Notes: generated from the letters alone by a model not told the origin. A stretch of DNA of 64,000 bases from S5-A14a sp022766365 (GCA_050313295.1 JBNPLD010000003.1); one strand, 5' to 3'. Numbered from the stretch's first letter, positions 9,372-19,321 are shown. Numbers and translations: made by a program.

Positions 9372-11603
9372 CTAAATACTTTCGTGGAATGTTCTCTCGA
9401 TGACTTCCTTCTGATGGGCCTTGGAAAGTGCATTAAACCTTACTGCATATCCTGATACTCTAATTGTAAGGCCCGGATATTTGTCAGGATTCTCATATGC
9501 GTCTACCAGAACATCCTTATTCAAAACGTTTACATTCAAGTGATGAGCTCCTTGATTGAAATAACCGGAAAGAAGTTTAACCAAAGTCTCTTTTCTCTGT
9601 TTAGCATCCTTACCAAGGGAATCAGGAGTGATTGTGAATGTATTTGAAATTCCGTCCTGACACGTGTCCCAATTAATTTTAGCAACAGAGTTTAGAGAAG
9701 CAACGGCTCCTTGAACATCTCTATTGTGCATTGGGTTTGCTCCCGGTGCAAACGGTTCACCTGATCTTCTGCCGTCCGGTGTATTTCCTGTCTTTTTCCC
9801 GTACATAACATTTGATGTGATAGTCAGTACCGAAAGTGTAGGAACTGCATCTCTATAATATTTATATCTTCTCAATTCACTGATTGTCTTCTCAGAGATG
9901 GCAACAGCAAGCTCATCAACACGGTCATCATCAGTCCCGTATTTAGGAAATTCACCTTCAGTTTTGTAGTCCACTATGATACCCCTGTCATCCTTTATAG
10001 GTGTAACTTTAGCAAACTTGATAGCTGAAAGAGAGTCAGCTGCTACAGAAAGGCCGGCAACGCCGAATGCCATCAGTCTTCCGATTTCAGAATCCAGGAA
10101 TGCCATCTGCGACCTCTCATAGTCATATTTATCATGCATAAAGTGGATAACATTCATAGCTCTTGAATATGCGGAGAGCATCCACTCTAGATAAATGTTA
10201 TATCTCCTCCAAACCTCATCAAAGTCCAGAGGTCCGTCGGACATAGGTCCCATCTGCGGACCGACTTTTTCTCCCGACTTCTCATCAATACCACCGTTGA
10301 TTGCAAGAAGCAACGTCTTGGCCAAATTACATCTTGCTCCGAAGAATTGCATCTGTTCGCCCATTTTGATAGCTGATACACAGCAAGCGATGGAATAATC
10401 TCCACCACAGTGTCCTCTCATCTTATCATCATTCTCATATTGAATGGAATCCGTATCTATGGAAACCTGAGCACAAAATCTCTTGAAGGCTTCAGGAAGC
10501 TCCTTAGACCAGAGTACTGTCAGATTAGGTTCAGGAGCAGGACCGAGGTTATAAAGGGTATTAAGAACTCTATATGTATTCTTGGTAACCCTGTGTCGTC
10601 CGTCATTTCCTATTCCGGCCAGGCCCTCAGTAATCCACATAGGATCTCCACCAAACAGCTCATTGTACTCAGAAGTTCTCAGATGTCTTGCTACGCGCAA
10701 TTTAAGAATGAAATCATCAACCATTTCCTGGATTTCTTCTTCGGTATATTTGCCTCTCGCAAGGTCTCTTTCAGCATATACATCTATGAAAGTAGCAGTC
10801 CTGCCTATTGACATTGCAGCCCCGTTTTCCTCCTTGATTCCGGCAAGATATGCAAAATATGTCCACTGAATAGCTTCCTTCACATCAGAAGCCGGCTGGC
10901 TTATGTCAAAGCCATAACTTTCAGCCATTTTCTTAATATCCTTGAGAGCCTGAATCTGATTAAAGATTTCCTCACTTAATCTTATATTTTCTTCACCCTC
11001 ATAAATTCTGTTGGAGATTCTATCGTGGTCTTTCTTTTTCTCTTGAATCAGGAAGTCGATTCCATATAGTGCTGCTCTGCGATAGTCACCTATAATTCTT
11101 CCACGTCCATAAGCATCAGGCAGACCGGTAACATAACCCAGGTGCCTTACAAGCTTCATTTCAGGGGAATATGCCTTAAAAACTCCATCATTATGGGTAG
11201 TGATGTTCTCGAACAAATACTTGATATTATCAGGTAACTCAGCATTATACTCATCCATCTGCTGAAGCACCATTCTCTTGCCTCCAAAAGGACAGATACC
11301 TCTCTTCAGCACTTCATCGGTCTGAAGCCCGACAATAATATCCCTATCCTTATCTATATACCCCGGAGGAAATGCCGTAATTCTCATGATCCTGCCCGAA
11401 TCAACCTTCAAAGTACCACCGGCTTTTCTCTCCTCAACAAGTTTATTCTTGACAATCTCATTAACTGCCTTGGTCCTCTCTGTAGGACCGGTCAGAAAAC
11501 TCTCATCACCATCGTATGGTTTATAATTTAAACTGATAAAATCGTCCACATGGATGTTCTCATTCCAATCTCCGGGCTTGAAACCTTCCCATTCTTTCCT
11601 CAT
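9372..11603 (-). CDS. pflB: Formate C-acetyltransferase (pyruvate formate-lyase)
   Basis: Cleaves pyruvate with CoA to acetyl-CoA and formate under anaerobic conditions, feeding fermentation. The 743-residue length is typical. The twin catalytic cysteines are visible in YSIACCVSA, and the glycyl-radical loop RVSGYAVRF lies about 30 residues from the C-terminus. The start ATG follows GGGGAGG. It is paired with its activase pflA. The adjacent-Cys signature and tail support true PFL rather than a glycerol or choline lyase relative. Confidence 0.97.
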   Translation of the reverse strand: MRKEWEGFKPGDWNENIHVDDFISLNYKPYDGDESFLTGPTERTKAVNEIVKNKLVEERKAGGTLKVDSGRIMRITAFPPGYIDKDRDIIVGLQTDEVLKRGICPFGGKRMVLQQMDEYNAELPDNIKYLFENITTHNDGVFKAYSPEMKLVRHLGYVTGLPDAYGRGRIIGDYRRAALYGIDFLIQEKKKDHDRISNRIYEGEENIRLSEEIFNQIQALKDIKKMAESYGFDISQPASDVKEAIQWTYFAYLAGIKEENGAAMSIGRTATFIDVYAERDLARGKYTEEEIQEMVDDFILKLRVARHLRTSEYNELFGGDPMWITEGLAGIGNDGRHRVTKNTYRVLNTLYNLGPAPEPNLTVLWSKELPEAFKRFCAQVSIDTDSIQYENDDKMRGHCGGDYSIACCVSAIKMGEQMQFFGARCNLAKTLLLAINGGIDEKSGEKVGPQMGPMSDGPLDFDEVWRRYNIYLEWMLSAYSRAMNVIHFMHDKYDYERSQMAFLDSEIGRLMAFGVAGLSVAADSLSAIKFAKVTPIKDDRGIIVDYKTEGEFPKYGTDDDRVDELAVAISEKTISELRRYKYYRDAVPTLSVLTITSNVMYGKKTGNTPDGRRSGEPFAPGANPMHNRDVQGAVASLNSVAKINWDTCQDGISNTFTITPDSLGKDAKQRKETLVKLLSGYFNQGAHHLNVNVLNKDVLVDAYENPDKYPGLTIRVSGYAVRFNALSKAHQKEVIERTFHESI

Positions 11604-11659
11604 CTATTAATCCTCCCCAGTCAAAGCTTTCTCAAATGCTGCATGTTTTTTATGTATAC

Positions 11660-11689
11660 AAGATAACACGACTGTTAATTACCTGTCAA
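11660..11689 (-). promoter_or_regulatory. Probable sigma-A promoter of pflB-pflA
   Basis: Minus strand TTGACA (11684-11689), an 18-bp spacer, then TATCTT (11660-11665). It lies 57 bp before the pflB start in the intergenic gap. The -35 is perfect and the -10 is 4 of 6. Confidence 0.5.
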
Positions 11690-11782
11690 CACGTTTTCAC
11701 AAGAAAAGAAATGTTTTTATTTCTGCACATAGCGTTGATTTATACAGGCTTACAGCAAATTCCCTGCAACAGTTTATTTTCC

Positions 11783-14086
11783 TCATTTTGCAAAAAACAC
11801 TCTTTTGTTCACATTCACTTTATCCCATTTAATTCCATTTTTTGCCAGTATCATTTGGTCACTCCAATCCCTCCTCACTATTGAGATCTTCATACCCTTT
11901 CGATCCTGCATTTTGCTTCCGTCTATTATATGCTGAGCTGTCATCAGTGGATATGCTCCATTTTCATCTCCATATGTTTCGCTGCTTGGCATAACTCCGG
12001 CAAACCCCAATTTATCAAGCAGATCAGCCGTCTTCGAATTATATATATTCAGGCCAAAATCTCCGTAGATTTCAACACCCACACATTTGAAGTTCTCATA
12101 CCACTGGAGATTCCCTACATAAAGGCCTTTATTTTTAGCAATTTCAAGAGCTATTTCCAGCCATCTCCCTATTATCTCGTCTTCCTTACCCATAGAAACA
12201 TTAGAAATATAGGGGATCCAGTCCTCATAGCCTCTCATCTTCACTTTCTCATCAAGATTTACGACCGGGATACCGTGTAACAAAATATCAGCAAGTGGCA
12301 GTAAGGCTAATGTTTTTTTATTTTTAATTTGCAGCTTCTTTTTCTCGACTTCTTCTTCAAAATCCTCAACCGAATAAAAATACACTTCCGGTTTATCACC
12401 GGCTGACAATCTCCAATCCGATTTTTCTCCGGTATTGGTATATTCCGTCGGTTCTGTTAACACTTCACCTGAGTTTGGTTGTGAACAAACATCTATTGAA
12501 TCCTTATGAATCTGAACTTTTCTCTTTTCCTTTGATATGATATCCACTTCAAGCTTGGATACAATCCCTCTTCTCAAACTGTTCACCTGTGAAATCTTGA
12601 GCGCCATGGGAATAGGGCGTTTGATGGTTATATTTCTCCCTCGAAATGGTGTTCCTCCGAGCTTCGTTAAGTTTTCTCGTATTTTATCTAAATTATCCCT
12701 TGAAGCAGTGCTACCATCTACGCTGATGAATTGAGATACAGGTTTATCCAATAATTCGGAACGTGCCTCCAGGATAACCACATTTCCCTCGCTTTCCAGG
12801 GTCATATCTATCGGTGTCGTCCTTTTATATTTACCTGACACTAAGGTTTTATTCTTATACGTTTCTGCTGCAGCCTTGTTGAGGTCTCTGCTTACAACTC
12901 TATAAATCTCCGCATCTCCAGGCAGAGGAGTCAAAAAATCTCCCATGTCTATCTCATTGACCTCACCTCGTTTTTTATTATTTAAATACGTCAGTGTTGC
13001 AGATCGGGTCACCAGATTTCCATGAGAGTCGTGAAACCTCGCTTCTATGATATCTCCCATGGAAAGTTGTTTTACTAAATCTGCACTATCTAAAATCACT
13101 CCTGCCACATATCTGTCTCTGACTTTTGATATCCTGCTAACCGTTCCAATGAAAATACCCTGATTCTTAGGGAAGGCTTTGGACATAAGATTATCACCGG
13201 TATCTTCCTTTATGTACCCTGTCGTGAAAGAACCACGATTGAATATCTGAAGTAGATTCCTGCGGTCATCTGACGAAACTTTATATGACCCCTTTTCGTA
13301 AAACTCATCGACATATTTACGATATATCCCGGTGACTATTGCCACATACTCCGGAGATTTTAGTCTGCCCTCAACCTTAAGAGATGATACTCCCGCCTTA
13401 ATAAGCTCTCCCACATAATCTACAAGACATAAATCTTTGGGACTTAGTTCGTACTTTGGAGAATCTCCGTCCAGTCTGTACGGAAGTCTGCAGGGTTGAG
13501 CACACATCCCTTGATTAGCCGAACGTCCGCCTATGGATCTGCTGAGTTGACATTGTCCCGAGAAACAGAAACACAGTGCTCCATGGACAAAGACCTCCGT
13601 TTCTATCGCAGAATTTTTGCTGACTCTTTCTATTAAATTCAAAGGCATTTCCCTAGCCAACACCACTCGGGAATAACCTAAGGTCTTGGCGGCATTCGCC
13701 CCACCTTCGCCATATATTGTTCCCTGGGTTGAAAGGTGAAGTTCCATATTTGGAATGTTTTCTCTTATCAGCTCTCCAAAACCGAGATCTTGAATGATAA
13801 GAGCATCAACACCGATCTCCCACATGTTCAGTGCATATTTGAGACCTTTGATAAGCTGTTCATCTCTCATCAATGTGTTTATTGTTACATATACTTTAAC
13901 ACCTCTGAGATGGCAGAAATCAACTGCCTTTTCCATTTTTTCCATATCAAAATTTTCGGCACTCATCCTTGCATTGAAAGCCGTTCCCCCGAGGTAGACT
14001 GCATCTGCTCCGTTTTCCACAGCTGCTATAAGTTGCGGAATCCCTCCGACAGGTATTAAAAGTTCTATTTTTCTTGTCATGGCCAT
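11783..14086 (-). CDS. U32 peptidase-family protein (RlhA/DUF3656 type)
   Basis: Peptidase U32 family member, 767 residues, with the long form carrying a C-terminal DUF3656-like collagenase-associated domain. The N-terminal TIM-barrel part starts IELLIPVGGIPQLIAAVENGADAVYLGG. The Cys-rich U32 signature is at about residues 165-200 (VHGALCFCFSGQCQLSR ... GMCAQPCRLPYRL), which in this family holds an Fe-S cluster. Relatives such as E. coli RlhA hydroxylate 23S rRNA using prephenate-linked chemistry; others are called collagenases. An rRNA-modification role is more likely than proteolysis, but the sequence alone does not decide. The Shine-Dalgarno before ATG 14086 is poor. It sits alone, with a long hairpin-rich leader upstream. 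Confidence 0.85.
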   Translation of the reverse strand: MAMTRKIELLIPVGGIPQLIAAVENGADAVYLGGTAFNARMSAENFDMEKMEKAVDFCHLRGVKVYVTINTLMRDEQLIKGLKYALNMWEIGVDALIIQDLGFGELIRENIPNMELHLSTQGTIYGEGGANAAKTLGYSRVVLAREMPLNLIERVSKNSAIETEVFVHGALCFCFSGQCQLSRSIGGRSANQGMCAQPCRLPYRLDGDSPKYELSPKDLCLVDYVGELIKAGVSSLKVEGRLKSPEYVAIVTGIYRKYVDEFYEKGSYKVSSDDRRNLLQIFNRGSFTTGYIKEDTGDNLMSKAFPKNQGIFIGTVSRISKVRDRYVAGVILDSADLVKQLSMGDIIEARFHDSHGNLVTRSATLTYLNNKKRGEVNEIDMGDFLTPLPGDAEIYRVVSRDLNKAAAETYKNKTLVSGKYKRTTPIDMTLESEGNVVILEARSELLDKPVSQFISVDGSTASRDNLDKIRENLTKLGGTPFRGRNITIKRPIPMALKISQVNSLRRGIVSKLEVDIISKEKRKVQIHKDSIDVCSQPNSGEVLTEPTEYTNTGEKSDWRLSAGDKPEVYFYSVEDFEEEVEKKKLQIKNKKTLALLPLADILLHGIPVVNLDEKVKMRGYEDWIPYISNVSMGKEDEIIGRWLEIALEIAKNKGLYVGNLQWYENFKCVGVEIYGDFGLNIYNSKTADLLDKLGFAGVMPSSETYGDENGAYPLMTAQHIIDGSKMQDRKGMKISIVRRDWSDQMILAKNGIKWDKVNVNKRVFFAK

Positions 14087-14420
14087 TTACTCACATACTC
14101 ACTTTTTCTTTTTAGGCAATCTGTACTGCCTTGCAGAAAGTATATCACAAAACACATAGTTCCAAACTATTTTCTCATAAAGAACTCCGACCAGTATGCT
14201 TTTAAGGAAGTTCATCTCAAAGCCCGGGCCGGAGTTCTTTTGCGGGGAAGGTTATAAGGTGTTTGTTCTCCCGCGAATGAAGATTATATACGAAGTTGTA
14301 TATTTCGATATTAAATTGTTACATTACTTTTAGTTTTGGTATTACTTTTTAAATTATTCACGATTTTTAAAATCTTGAATATGCTATGTCTTTACAATAA
14401 AATTTTTTTATTTTAAAAAA
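14087..14420. other. Intergenic gap with two adjacent hairpins
   Basis: This 334-bp gap between agcS and the U32 gene has no coding signal. It holds an inverted repeat AAGAACTCCG / CGGAGTTCTT (14180-14189 and 14230-14239) and, next to it, an imperfect GC-rich hairpin (TGCGGGGAA to TTCTCCCGCGAA, 14241-14276). Read on the minus strand they come after the agcS stop, so they may be its terminator, or a leader of the U32 gene. The U tracts are short, so neither role is certain. Confidence 0.45.
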
Positions 14421-15953
14421 TTACTTTGCTTCCAGTTTGCCCTCAGCCTCTTTCTTTGCTGTCAGCTGAGCAGCATACTTTGTTTCTGCAATCTCATCCC
14501 AAAGCGGAGCATCAATCCCACAATCTTCAGGAACGAATACGGGGTCAAGTCCCAGCTTCTTCTGCTTCTCATAATCCTTAAATACCGTTCGTACTTTGTT
14601 CTGAAGCAGGAATATAGCAATAAGGTTAACCCATGCCATCAGACCAACACCTATATCAGCCAAGTTCCAAGCTGCGTCAGAAGATCTGATTGAACCCCAG
14701 AAAATTATAGCCGTAAGAATAACCTTTGAACCTGTAACGATCGCTTTCCTTGTGGATTCCGACTTAGCTCCTCTTGCAATGTATGATGCGTTTGCATCAG
14801 TATAGAATGCGAATGAAAGCAATGTGGTAAATGCGAAGAAGAATACAGCGATTGCTATGAAACCCGAACCGAATCCCGGAATCAATGTATCAATAGCAAG
14901 CTGGGTATATCCTGTTCCCGGATTAATGTCTGTGGAAATGTTCTGAACCACAAACTCCTTGGTGTTCTCGTTCTGAACATTGAACATATTCGTTGATATG
15001 ATCATGATTGCTGTTGCAGTACAAACGAGAAGTGTGTCAACATATACTGAGAATGACTGTGCCAGACCTTGCTTAGCAGGGTGAGAAACTTCGGCAGCTG
15101 CAGATGCGTGTGCACCGGAGCCCATACCTGCTTCGTTGGAGTAGATACCTCTTTTAACACCCCATATAATTGTGCTTCCCCATACTGCACCGTAAAGTGC
15201 TTCCATATTGAATGCAGATCTGAAGATAACGCCGAAAGTAGGGATAATCCTATCATAGTTTACGAACAAAATAATAAGTGCCAAAACGATATATGCTATA
15301 GCCATGATAGGAACGATGATCTCAGCAGTTCTACCTATCCTCTTCATTCCTCCAAACACTATAAGTGCAAATAGGATTGCAATTACAGCTCCGGTTATCC
15401 ATGGCGAAATTCCCCATGCATTCTTAGTGGCATCCGTGATGTTGAAAGCCTGAATCGTAGGTCCTGTAAATCCGTTCGCAATAACACCGGTGATAGCGAA
15501 AAGGATTGCAAATGCCCTTCCGAACTTAGGCATATTCGAGAATCCTTTTTCAATATAGTATGCCGGACCTCCACGATACTCTCCACCTATCTTTTCCTTA
15601 TAAATCTGTGCCAGTGAAGACTCAGCATAAGCAGAACCTGCACCTACAATGGCAATAAGCCACATCCAAAATACTGCTCCCGGTCCTCCGAAACAAATTG
15701 CCGTCGCAACACCTGCGATGTTGCCGACTCCGATTCTGCCTCCAAGAGCCATTGCGAATCCCTGGAAAGATGAAATTCCCTCCTTAGAATCACTGTTCCC
15801 CTTCAGAAGGTACTTCACCATATCTTTAATCAGACGTACCTGAGGAACTCCCATACTTATGGTGAAAAATAAACCCACGACAATTGCTACCACTACTAGT
15901 GGAATAGCCCAAATATAACCATTGATGATACCCGTGATGTTAGCTAAATCCAT
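14421..15953 (-). CDS. glnT: AgcS/DagA-family sodium:amino acid symporter (GlnT-like)
   Basis: Alanine/glycine/glutamine:cation symporter family (AgcS), an integral membrane protein of about 510 residues with roughly ten to eleven hydrophobic helices and the family signatures GGRIGVGNIAGVATA, GGPAYYIEKG and SNEAGMGSGAHASAAAE. It takes up a small neutral amino acid with Na+. The start is ATG 15953, after AAAGGAG; an ATG at 15983 lacks a site. It sits directly downstream of a GlnK/GlnL two-component pair; in Bacillus subtilis that pair activates glsA-glnT, whose GlnT is in this family. A glutamine substrate is therefore inferred from context and from a matching repeat in the promoter region. 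Confidence 0.85.
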   Translation of the reverse strand: MDLANITGIINGYIWAIPLVVVAIVVGLFFTISMGVPQVRLIKDMVKYLLKGNSDSKEGISSFQGFAMALGGRIGVGNIAGVATAICFGGPGAVFWMWLIAIVGAGSAYAESSLAQIYKEKIGGEYRGGPAYYIEKGFSNMPKFGRAFAILFAITGVIANGFTGPTIQAFNITDATKNAWGISPWITGAVIAILFALIVFGGMKRIGRTAEIIVPIMAIAYIVLALIILFVNYDRIIPTFGVIFRSAFNMEALYGAVWGSTIIWGVKRGIYSNEAGMGSGAHASAAAEVSHPAKQGLAQSFSVYVDTLLVCTATAIMIISTNMFNVQNENTKEFVVQNISTDINPGTGYTQLAIDTLIPGFGSGFIAIAVFFFAFTTLLSFAFYTDANASYIARGAKSESTRKAIVTGSKVILTAIIFWGSIRSSDAAWNLADIGVGLMAWVNLIAIFLLQNKVRTVFKDYEKQKKLGLDPVFVPEDCGIDAPLWDEIAETKYAAQLTAKKEAEGKLEAK

Positions 15954-16041
15954 AATGAGTTCTCCTTTCATAATGTTTGTCATTTAAAATTTGAGAAAAT
16001 CTTTGTATAAACCTTGTCTAGATTTTAACATTGCGGTTCAG

Positions 16042-16060
16042 AAAAACTCAAAAAAACTCA
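16042..16060 (-). promoter_or_regulatory. Candidate GlnL operator upstream of the GlnT-like gene
   Basis: Two exact direct repeats with 10-bp period (AAAAACTCA at 16042-16050 and 16052-16060; read on the minus strand as TTTGAG-N4-TTTGAG). B. subtilis GlnL is known to bind a TTTTGT-N4-TTTTGT direct repeat, the same architecture. Just downstream is a TAAAAT -10-like box at 16023-16028 with no recognisable -35, as expected for an activated promoter. Confidence 0.5.
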
Positions 16061-16070
16061 AATAAATTTT

Positions 16071-16925
16071 TTATACATTTTTAGAATTTTTATACATTAT
16101 CAATCCATCTATAAACTTTGGAATTGCAACACGTCCGCCGTTTTGGTTTTTCCCTTCTATATAATTCATTTCATCTTTTATACTTTTGAAATCAAAAACA
16201 TAGTTTGCATAAATCTGAAAAATATCATTTCCGAAATCTGACAAACCTATGCCCGCCACATTCCCAAGGCCCTTTTTAATAGCACGTCGCATTCTTTGCT
16301 CTATGTTTTTACTGCTGTCACCGCTCATATTCGCCACAGCCTCGAGAGCTGTTTTGTTGTAAAAGCCACCGTTGCGCAGCAAGTATCTGCATATATTAAT
16401 TATATCCGTAGTTCCCTTTTCACCGTTCATACCCAGCATACCGAGGAAGAATGTGATATCCGAGTAAATCTCATCACCGGCGGAACTGACCTGTGCAGAT
16501 TGTTTTGCTTTATCATCATCTCTGAAAATCCCCTTGATATCATTCATCATGGAGTTCATCTTACGCTTTTCAGCCACGTTACCGAGAACAGATTCGATTT
16601 CTTTCAGATTTATCGGTTTTTGTATAAAAAATTCTATGCCTGCATCGTACGCCTGAGCAATCATCTCCTTATCACTTACTTTTGAAATCATTACGAAAGA
16701 AATATTATTATCTATTGAGTTTACTTTTTTCACAAGCTCTATGCCGTCCATTGTGGGCATCAAAAGATCCACCAAAACTATATCCGGTTTTTTTAAAACA
16801 ATCTCTTCTACAGCCTTGTCCGGAAAAGTCTCAAATCCTATTACATCTCCTATATCTCTGCTTTCTATTACATTTTCGATCGCTTTGACGATCCCTATAC
16901 TGTCATCAACTATGTAGTATCTCAT
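16071..16925 (-). CDS. glnL: Response regulator, GlnL/YcbB type
   Basis: Two-domain response regulator, 284 residues. The receiver domain (1-120) has the phosphoacceptor Asp in DIVLVDLLMPTMDG (about residue 56), the acidic VDD pair at 7-8 and K103 in FFIQKPINLKEIE. The C-terminal half matches the YcbB domain of B. subtilis GlnL, a DNA-binding domain seen in glutamine-responsive regulators (IFFLGMLG-like and RMRRAIKKGLGNVAG segments). The ATG has GAGAGGTGG upstream. Its start overlaps the kinase gene by 20 bp, so the two are translationally coupled. The likely target is the adjacent AgcS symporter. Confidence 0.82.
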   Translation of the reverse strand: MRYYIVDDSIGIVKAIENVIESRDIGDVIGFETFPDKAVEEIVLKKPDIVLVDLLMPTMDGIELVKKVNSIDNNISFVMISKVSDKEMIAQAYDAGIEFFIQKPINLKEIESVLGNVAEKRKMNSMMNDIKGIFRDDDKAKQSAQVSSAGDEIYSDITFFLGMLGMNGEKGTTDIINICRYLLRNGGFYNKTALEAVANMSGDSSKNIEQRMRRAIKKGLGNVAGIGLSDFGNDIFQIYANYVFDFKSIKDEMNYIEGKNQNGGRVAIPKFIDGLIMYKNSKNV

Positions 16926-18234
16926 CTTGTTCCACCTCTCTGAATAAATTCTTCTTAAAGGTTATCGTAAATACTGTTCCCTTGCCTTTTTCGCTTGAAA
17001 CGGTAATTTTGCCTCCAAAGCCATTCTCAACATAATCCTTAACAACACTGAGTCCTATCCCTCTCTGGATTTTTCCTGTGTCTTCACTGAATTTTGTGGA
17101 AAACCCCGGCAAAAAAATCGACTCGAGCTGGCTTTCGGTCATCCCGCTCCCGTTGTCAATGAATTTAAGAACATAGTTATCACCTTCTTCATCCAAATCT
17201 ACTGTAAGGTTGCCGGAACGACAGTCAAAGGATTCAATGGCATTTATCATAAGGTTTCTCACTATTGACATCATCTTAAAGTATCCGTCAACCAGAAAAT
17301 TGATTTTAGCTTTAATTACTATTGAAACACCCCGGCTTTTAACTCCGGCAATTCCCATGACCAATTCTCTTTCGATTCCTATGATTTCCTTAATCGTCAG
17401 GGGAGGATCATCGTACTGATCAACAAAACTGGTAGCTATGGTACTTATTATACCCTGAAAATCTCCTCTTATCTCGTGGGCGTGCTGGGAAATAGCAAGA
17501 ACCCTTCCTGAGGTTGCCTTATCAATCCCCCTGGCTCCCAGGTCCTTGTACAGTTCGAAAGCTTCCTTCATTATCCCGTCTATTTCCCTTACGGATTTCT
17601 TCATGATCTGAAGTTCTCCTTCAATCAGAGCAGCAAGTCCCAGAAGCCTTTTATATTCACTGAGATTTTCCCTTTTTAAAAGAACTGTAGTATATCTTTC
17701 TACTGCAATCAGAATCACCTGTACCAGTGTCGTCCTTACAAATGCAACTAAAAGTAGCACTGCAATGGTTTCAAACCCAATGAGGTTTTTCCCGGCCTCT
17801 ATGCTTCTCATTGTCATTTCAGACATATTGGAGAAAAAATCACACAAAAAAAGTGCAGTCGGATAGTTCACCAAGTTCCTTGGCTCCTTGATGATAAATT
17901 TATATATCAACGGATATGCCATTGCATATGTAAAGAAGAATGCTATATCAGGCAGTGCGGCCATACTGGCAGCCTGTATATCAATACCGCGTTCCACCAG
18001 AAACAACATTCTGAACAGAGGCGAAAAAATTCCTGAGCATATGGCTATATATGTAGGAGTCACATTGTCAAGAAGATACATGAAAATCGCCATTATCAAA
18101 ACTGACAAGGCAACTATAAAGCCTCCCGAAAAAATATGAAAGCTGATCTGAGAAGCTATTGAAACAAATATAGCCACCAGAAGTGTGCTCTTCACTTTTT
18201 CCTTATCTATTCTCTTGCTAATCCATTCTTTCAT
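16906..18234 (-). CDS. glnK: Membrane sensor histidine kinase, GlnK type
   Basis: Sensor kinase partner of the adjacent GlnL-type regulator. The N-terminal ~185 residues form about five to six membrane helices with little extracytoplasmic sequence, so sensing is likely within or near the membrane. The candidate phosphoacceptor is a His in SQHAHEIRGDFQG (about residues 253-255), followed by an HATPase with N-box NLMINAIESF, G1 IDNGSGM and G2 GIGLSVVKDYVENGFGG. Start: GTG at 18240 or ATG at 18234; both have a weak site, and ATG is preferred. It lies 100 bp downstream of arcC behind a terminator-like hairpin. Glutamine or glutamate sensing is inferred from the family. Confidence 0.8.
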   Translation of the reverse strand: MKEWISKRIDKEKVKSTLLVAIFVSIASQISFHIFSGGFIVALSVLIMAIFMYLLDNVTPTYIAICSGIFSPLFRMLFLVERGIDIQAASMAALPDIAFFFTYAMAYPLIYKFIIKEPRNLVNYPTALFLCDFFSNMSEMTMRSIEAGKNLIGFETIAVLLLVAFVRTTLVQVILIAVERYTTVLLKRENLSEYKRLLGLAALIEGELQIMKKSVREIDGIMKEAFELYKDLGARGIDKATSGRVLAISQHAHEIRGDFQGIISTIATSFVDQYDDPPLTIKEIIGIERELVMGIAGVKSRGVSIVIKAKINFLVDGYFKMMSIVRNLMINAIESFDCRSGNLTVDLDEEGDNYVLKFIDNGSGMTESQLESIFLPGFSTKFSEDTGKIQRGIGLSVVKDYVENGFGGKITVSSEKGKGTVFTITFKKNLFREVEQDEILHS

Positions 18235-18253
18235 AAGCACCCACTACAGAAAA

Positions 18254-18279
18254 TGGGATAGGCCCGTTGACCTACCCCA
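18254..18279 (-). terminator. Terminator downstream of arcC
   Basis: Minus-strand hairpin with arms TGGGGTAGG and CCTATCCCA (one G-U/A-C adjustment) followed by TTTTCT. It lies about 55 bp after the arcC stop and separates the arc genes from glnK. Confidence 0.6.
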
Positions 18280-18334
18280 CAAGTATTGCAAACTGTTATT
18301 TTGTGAAATTTAAAGCCACATAATTCTTGTGAAT

Positions 18335-19276
18335 TTACTTCACAAAAGCTGTTCCTGTTTTACCTTCAAGGGCTTCAATTGCCTTATCAAGGGATGTGAT
18401 AATGGCTTTCTTACCTTCCCCTGACTGAACGAACTTCATTGCGGCTTCCACCTTAGGAAGCATTGAACCCGGTGCAAACTGTCCGTCCTCAATATGCTTC
18501 TTAGCTTCTTCGATATTTAGCACATCAAGATCCTTCTGATCAGGCTTGTTAAAGTTAACGGCAACCTTTTCAACCTCTGTCAGGATCATCAGAACGTCAG
18601 CATTAACCTGCTCCGCAAGAAGTTCTGCAGCAAAGTCCTTATCAATTACCGCTGCAACTCCTTCAAGGCTTCCGTCCTCGTGCTTAACAACCGGAATTCC
18701 GCCACCGCCGCATGAGATTACAATTGATGTCGGCCAAAGCTGCTTGATAGCTTCAATTTCAACAATTTCTTCAGGAATAGGAGAAGCAACAACTCTTCTG
18801 AAGCCTCTTCCCGCATCTTCCTTCATTGCGTATCCCTTGGTCTCTTCAAGTTCCTTAGCTTCTTCAGCTGTGTAGAATGGTCCGATAGGCTTAGTTGGAT
18901 TCTTAAATCCCTTATCGTCCTTATCGACAACCATCTGAGTTACAACTGTAAGAACCGGGAAGTCCTTACCTCTCTTCTCAAGGGAATGCTTGAGAGCCTG
19001 CTGCAGATGATATCCGATATATCCCTCAGACATGGCACCACAAACATCAAAAGGCATTGCAGGAGTCACATCCTTTGCAGTCTCAGAGGCTAGAAGAATT
19101 CTTCCCACCTGAGGACCGTTGCCGTGAACAACTCCCATCTCATAACCTTTTGCACTTATCTCTGCAATGTATTCACAAGTCTTCTTAACAACCTCCAGCT
19201 GGGCCTCTGCTGTAGCTTCAGACTTACCGGACTGAAGCGCATTTCCCCCTAGAGCGATTACTATTTTTTCTGCCAT
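18335..19276 (-). CDS. arcC: Carbamate kinase
   Basis: Last enzyme of the arginine deiminase pathway: transfers phosphate from carbamoyl phosphate to ADP, giving ATP, CO2 and NH3. The 313-residue length is standard. Motifs are the N-terminal VIALGGNALQ, VHGNGPQVGR near residue 50, SCGGGGIPV near 200 and PKVEAAMKFV near the C-terminus. ATG after AAGGAG. It is third in the order arcB-arcA-arcC on the minus strand, 46 bp after arcA, so probably one transcript with it. Confidence 0.97.
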   Translation of the reverse strand: MAEKIVIALGGNALQSGKSEATAEAQLEVVKKTCEYIAEISAKGYEMGVVHGNGPQVGRILLASETAKDVTPAMPFDVCGAMSEGYIGYHLQQALKHSLEKRGKDFPVLTVVTQMVVDKDDKGFKNPTKPIGPFYTAEEAKELEETKGYAMKEDAGRGFRRVVASPIPEEIVEIEAIKQLWPTSIVISCGGGGIPVVKHEDGSLEGVAAVIDKDFAAELLAEQVNADVLMILTEVEKVAVNFNKPDQKDLDVLNIEEAKKHIEDGQFAPGSMLPKVEAAMKFVQSGEGKKAIITSLDKAIEALEGKTGTAFVK

Positions 19277-19321
19277 ACTTTCTATTTCTCCTTAAAAATA
19301 ATTGGACATCCAACTATTAAA

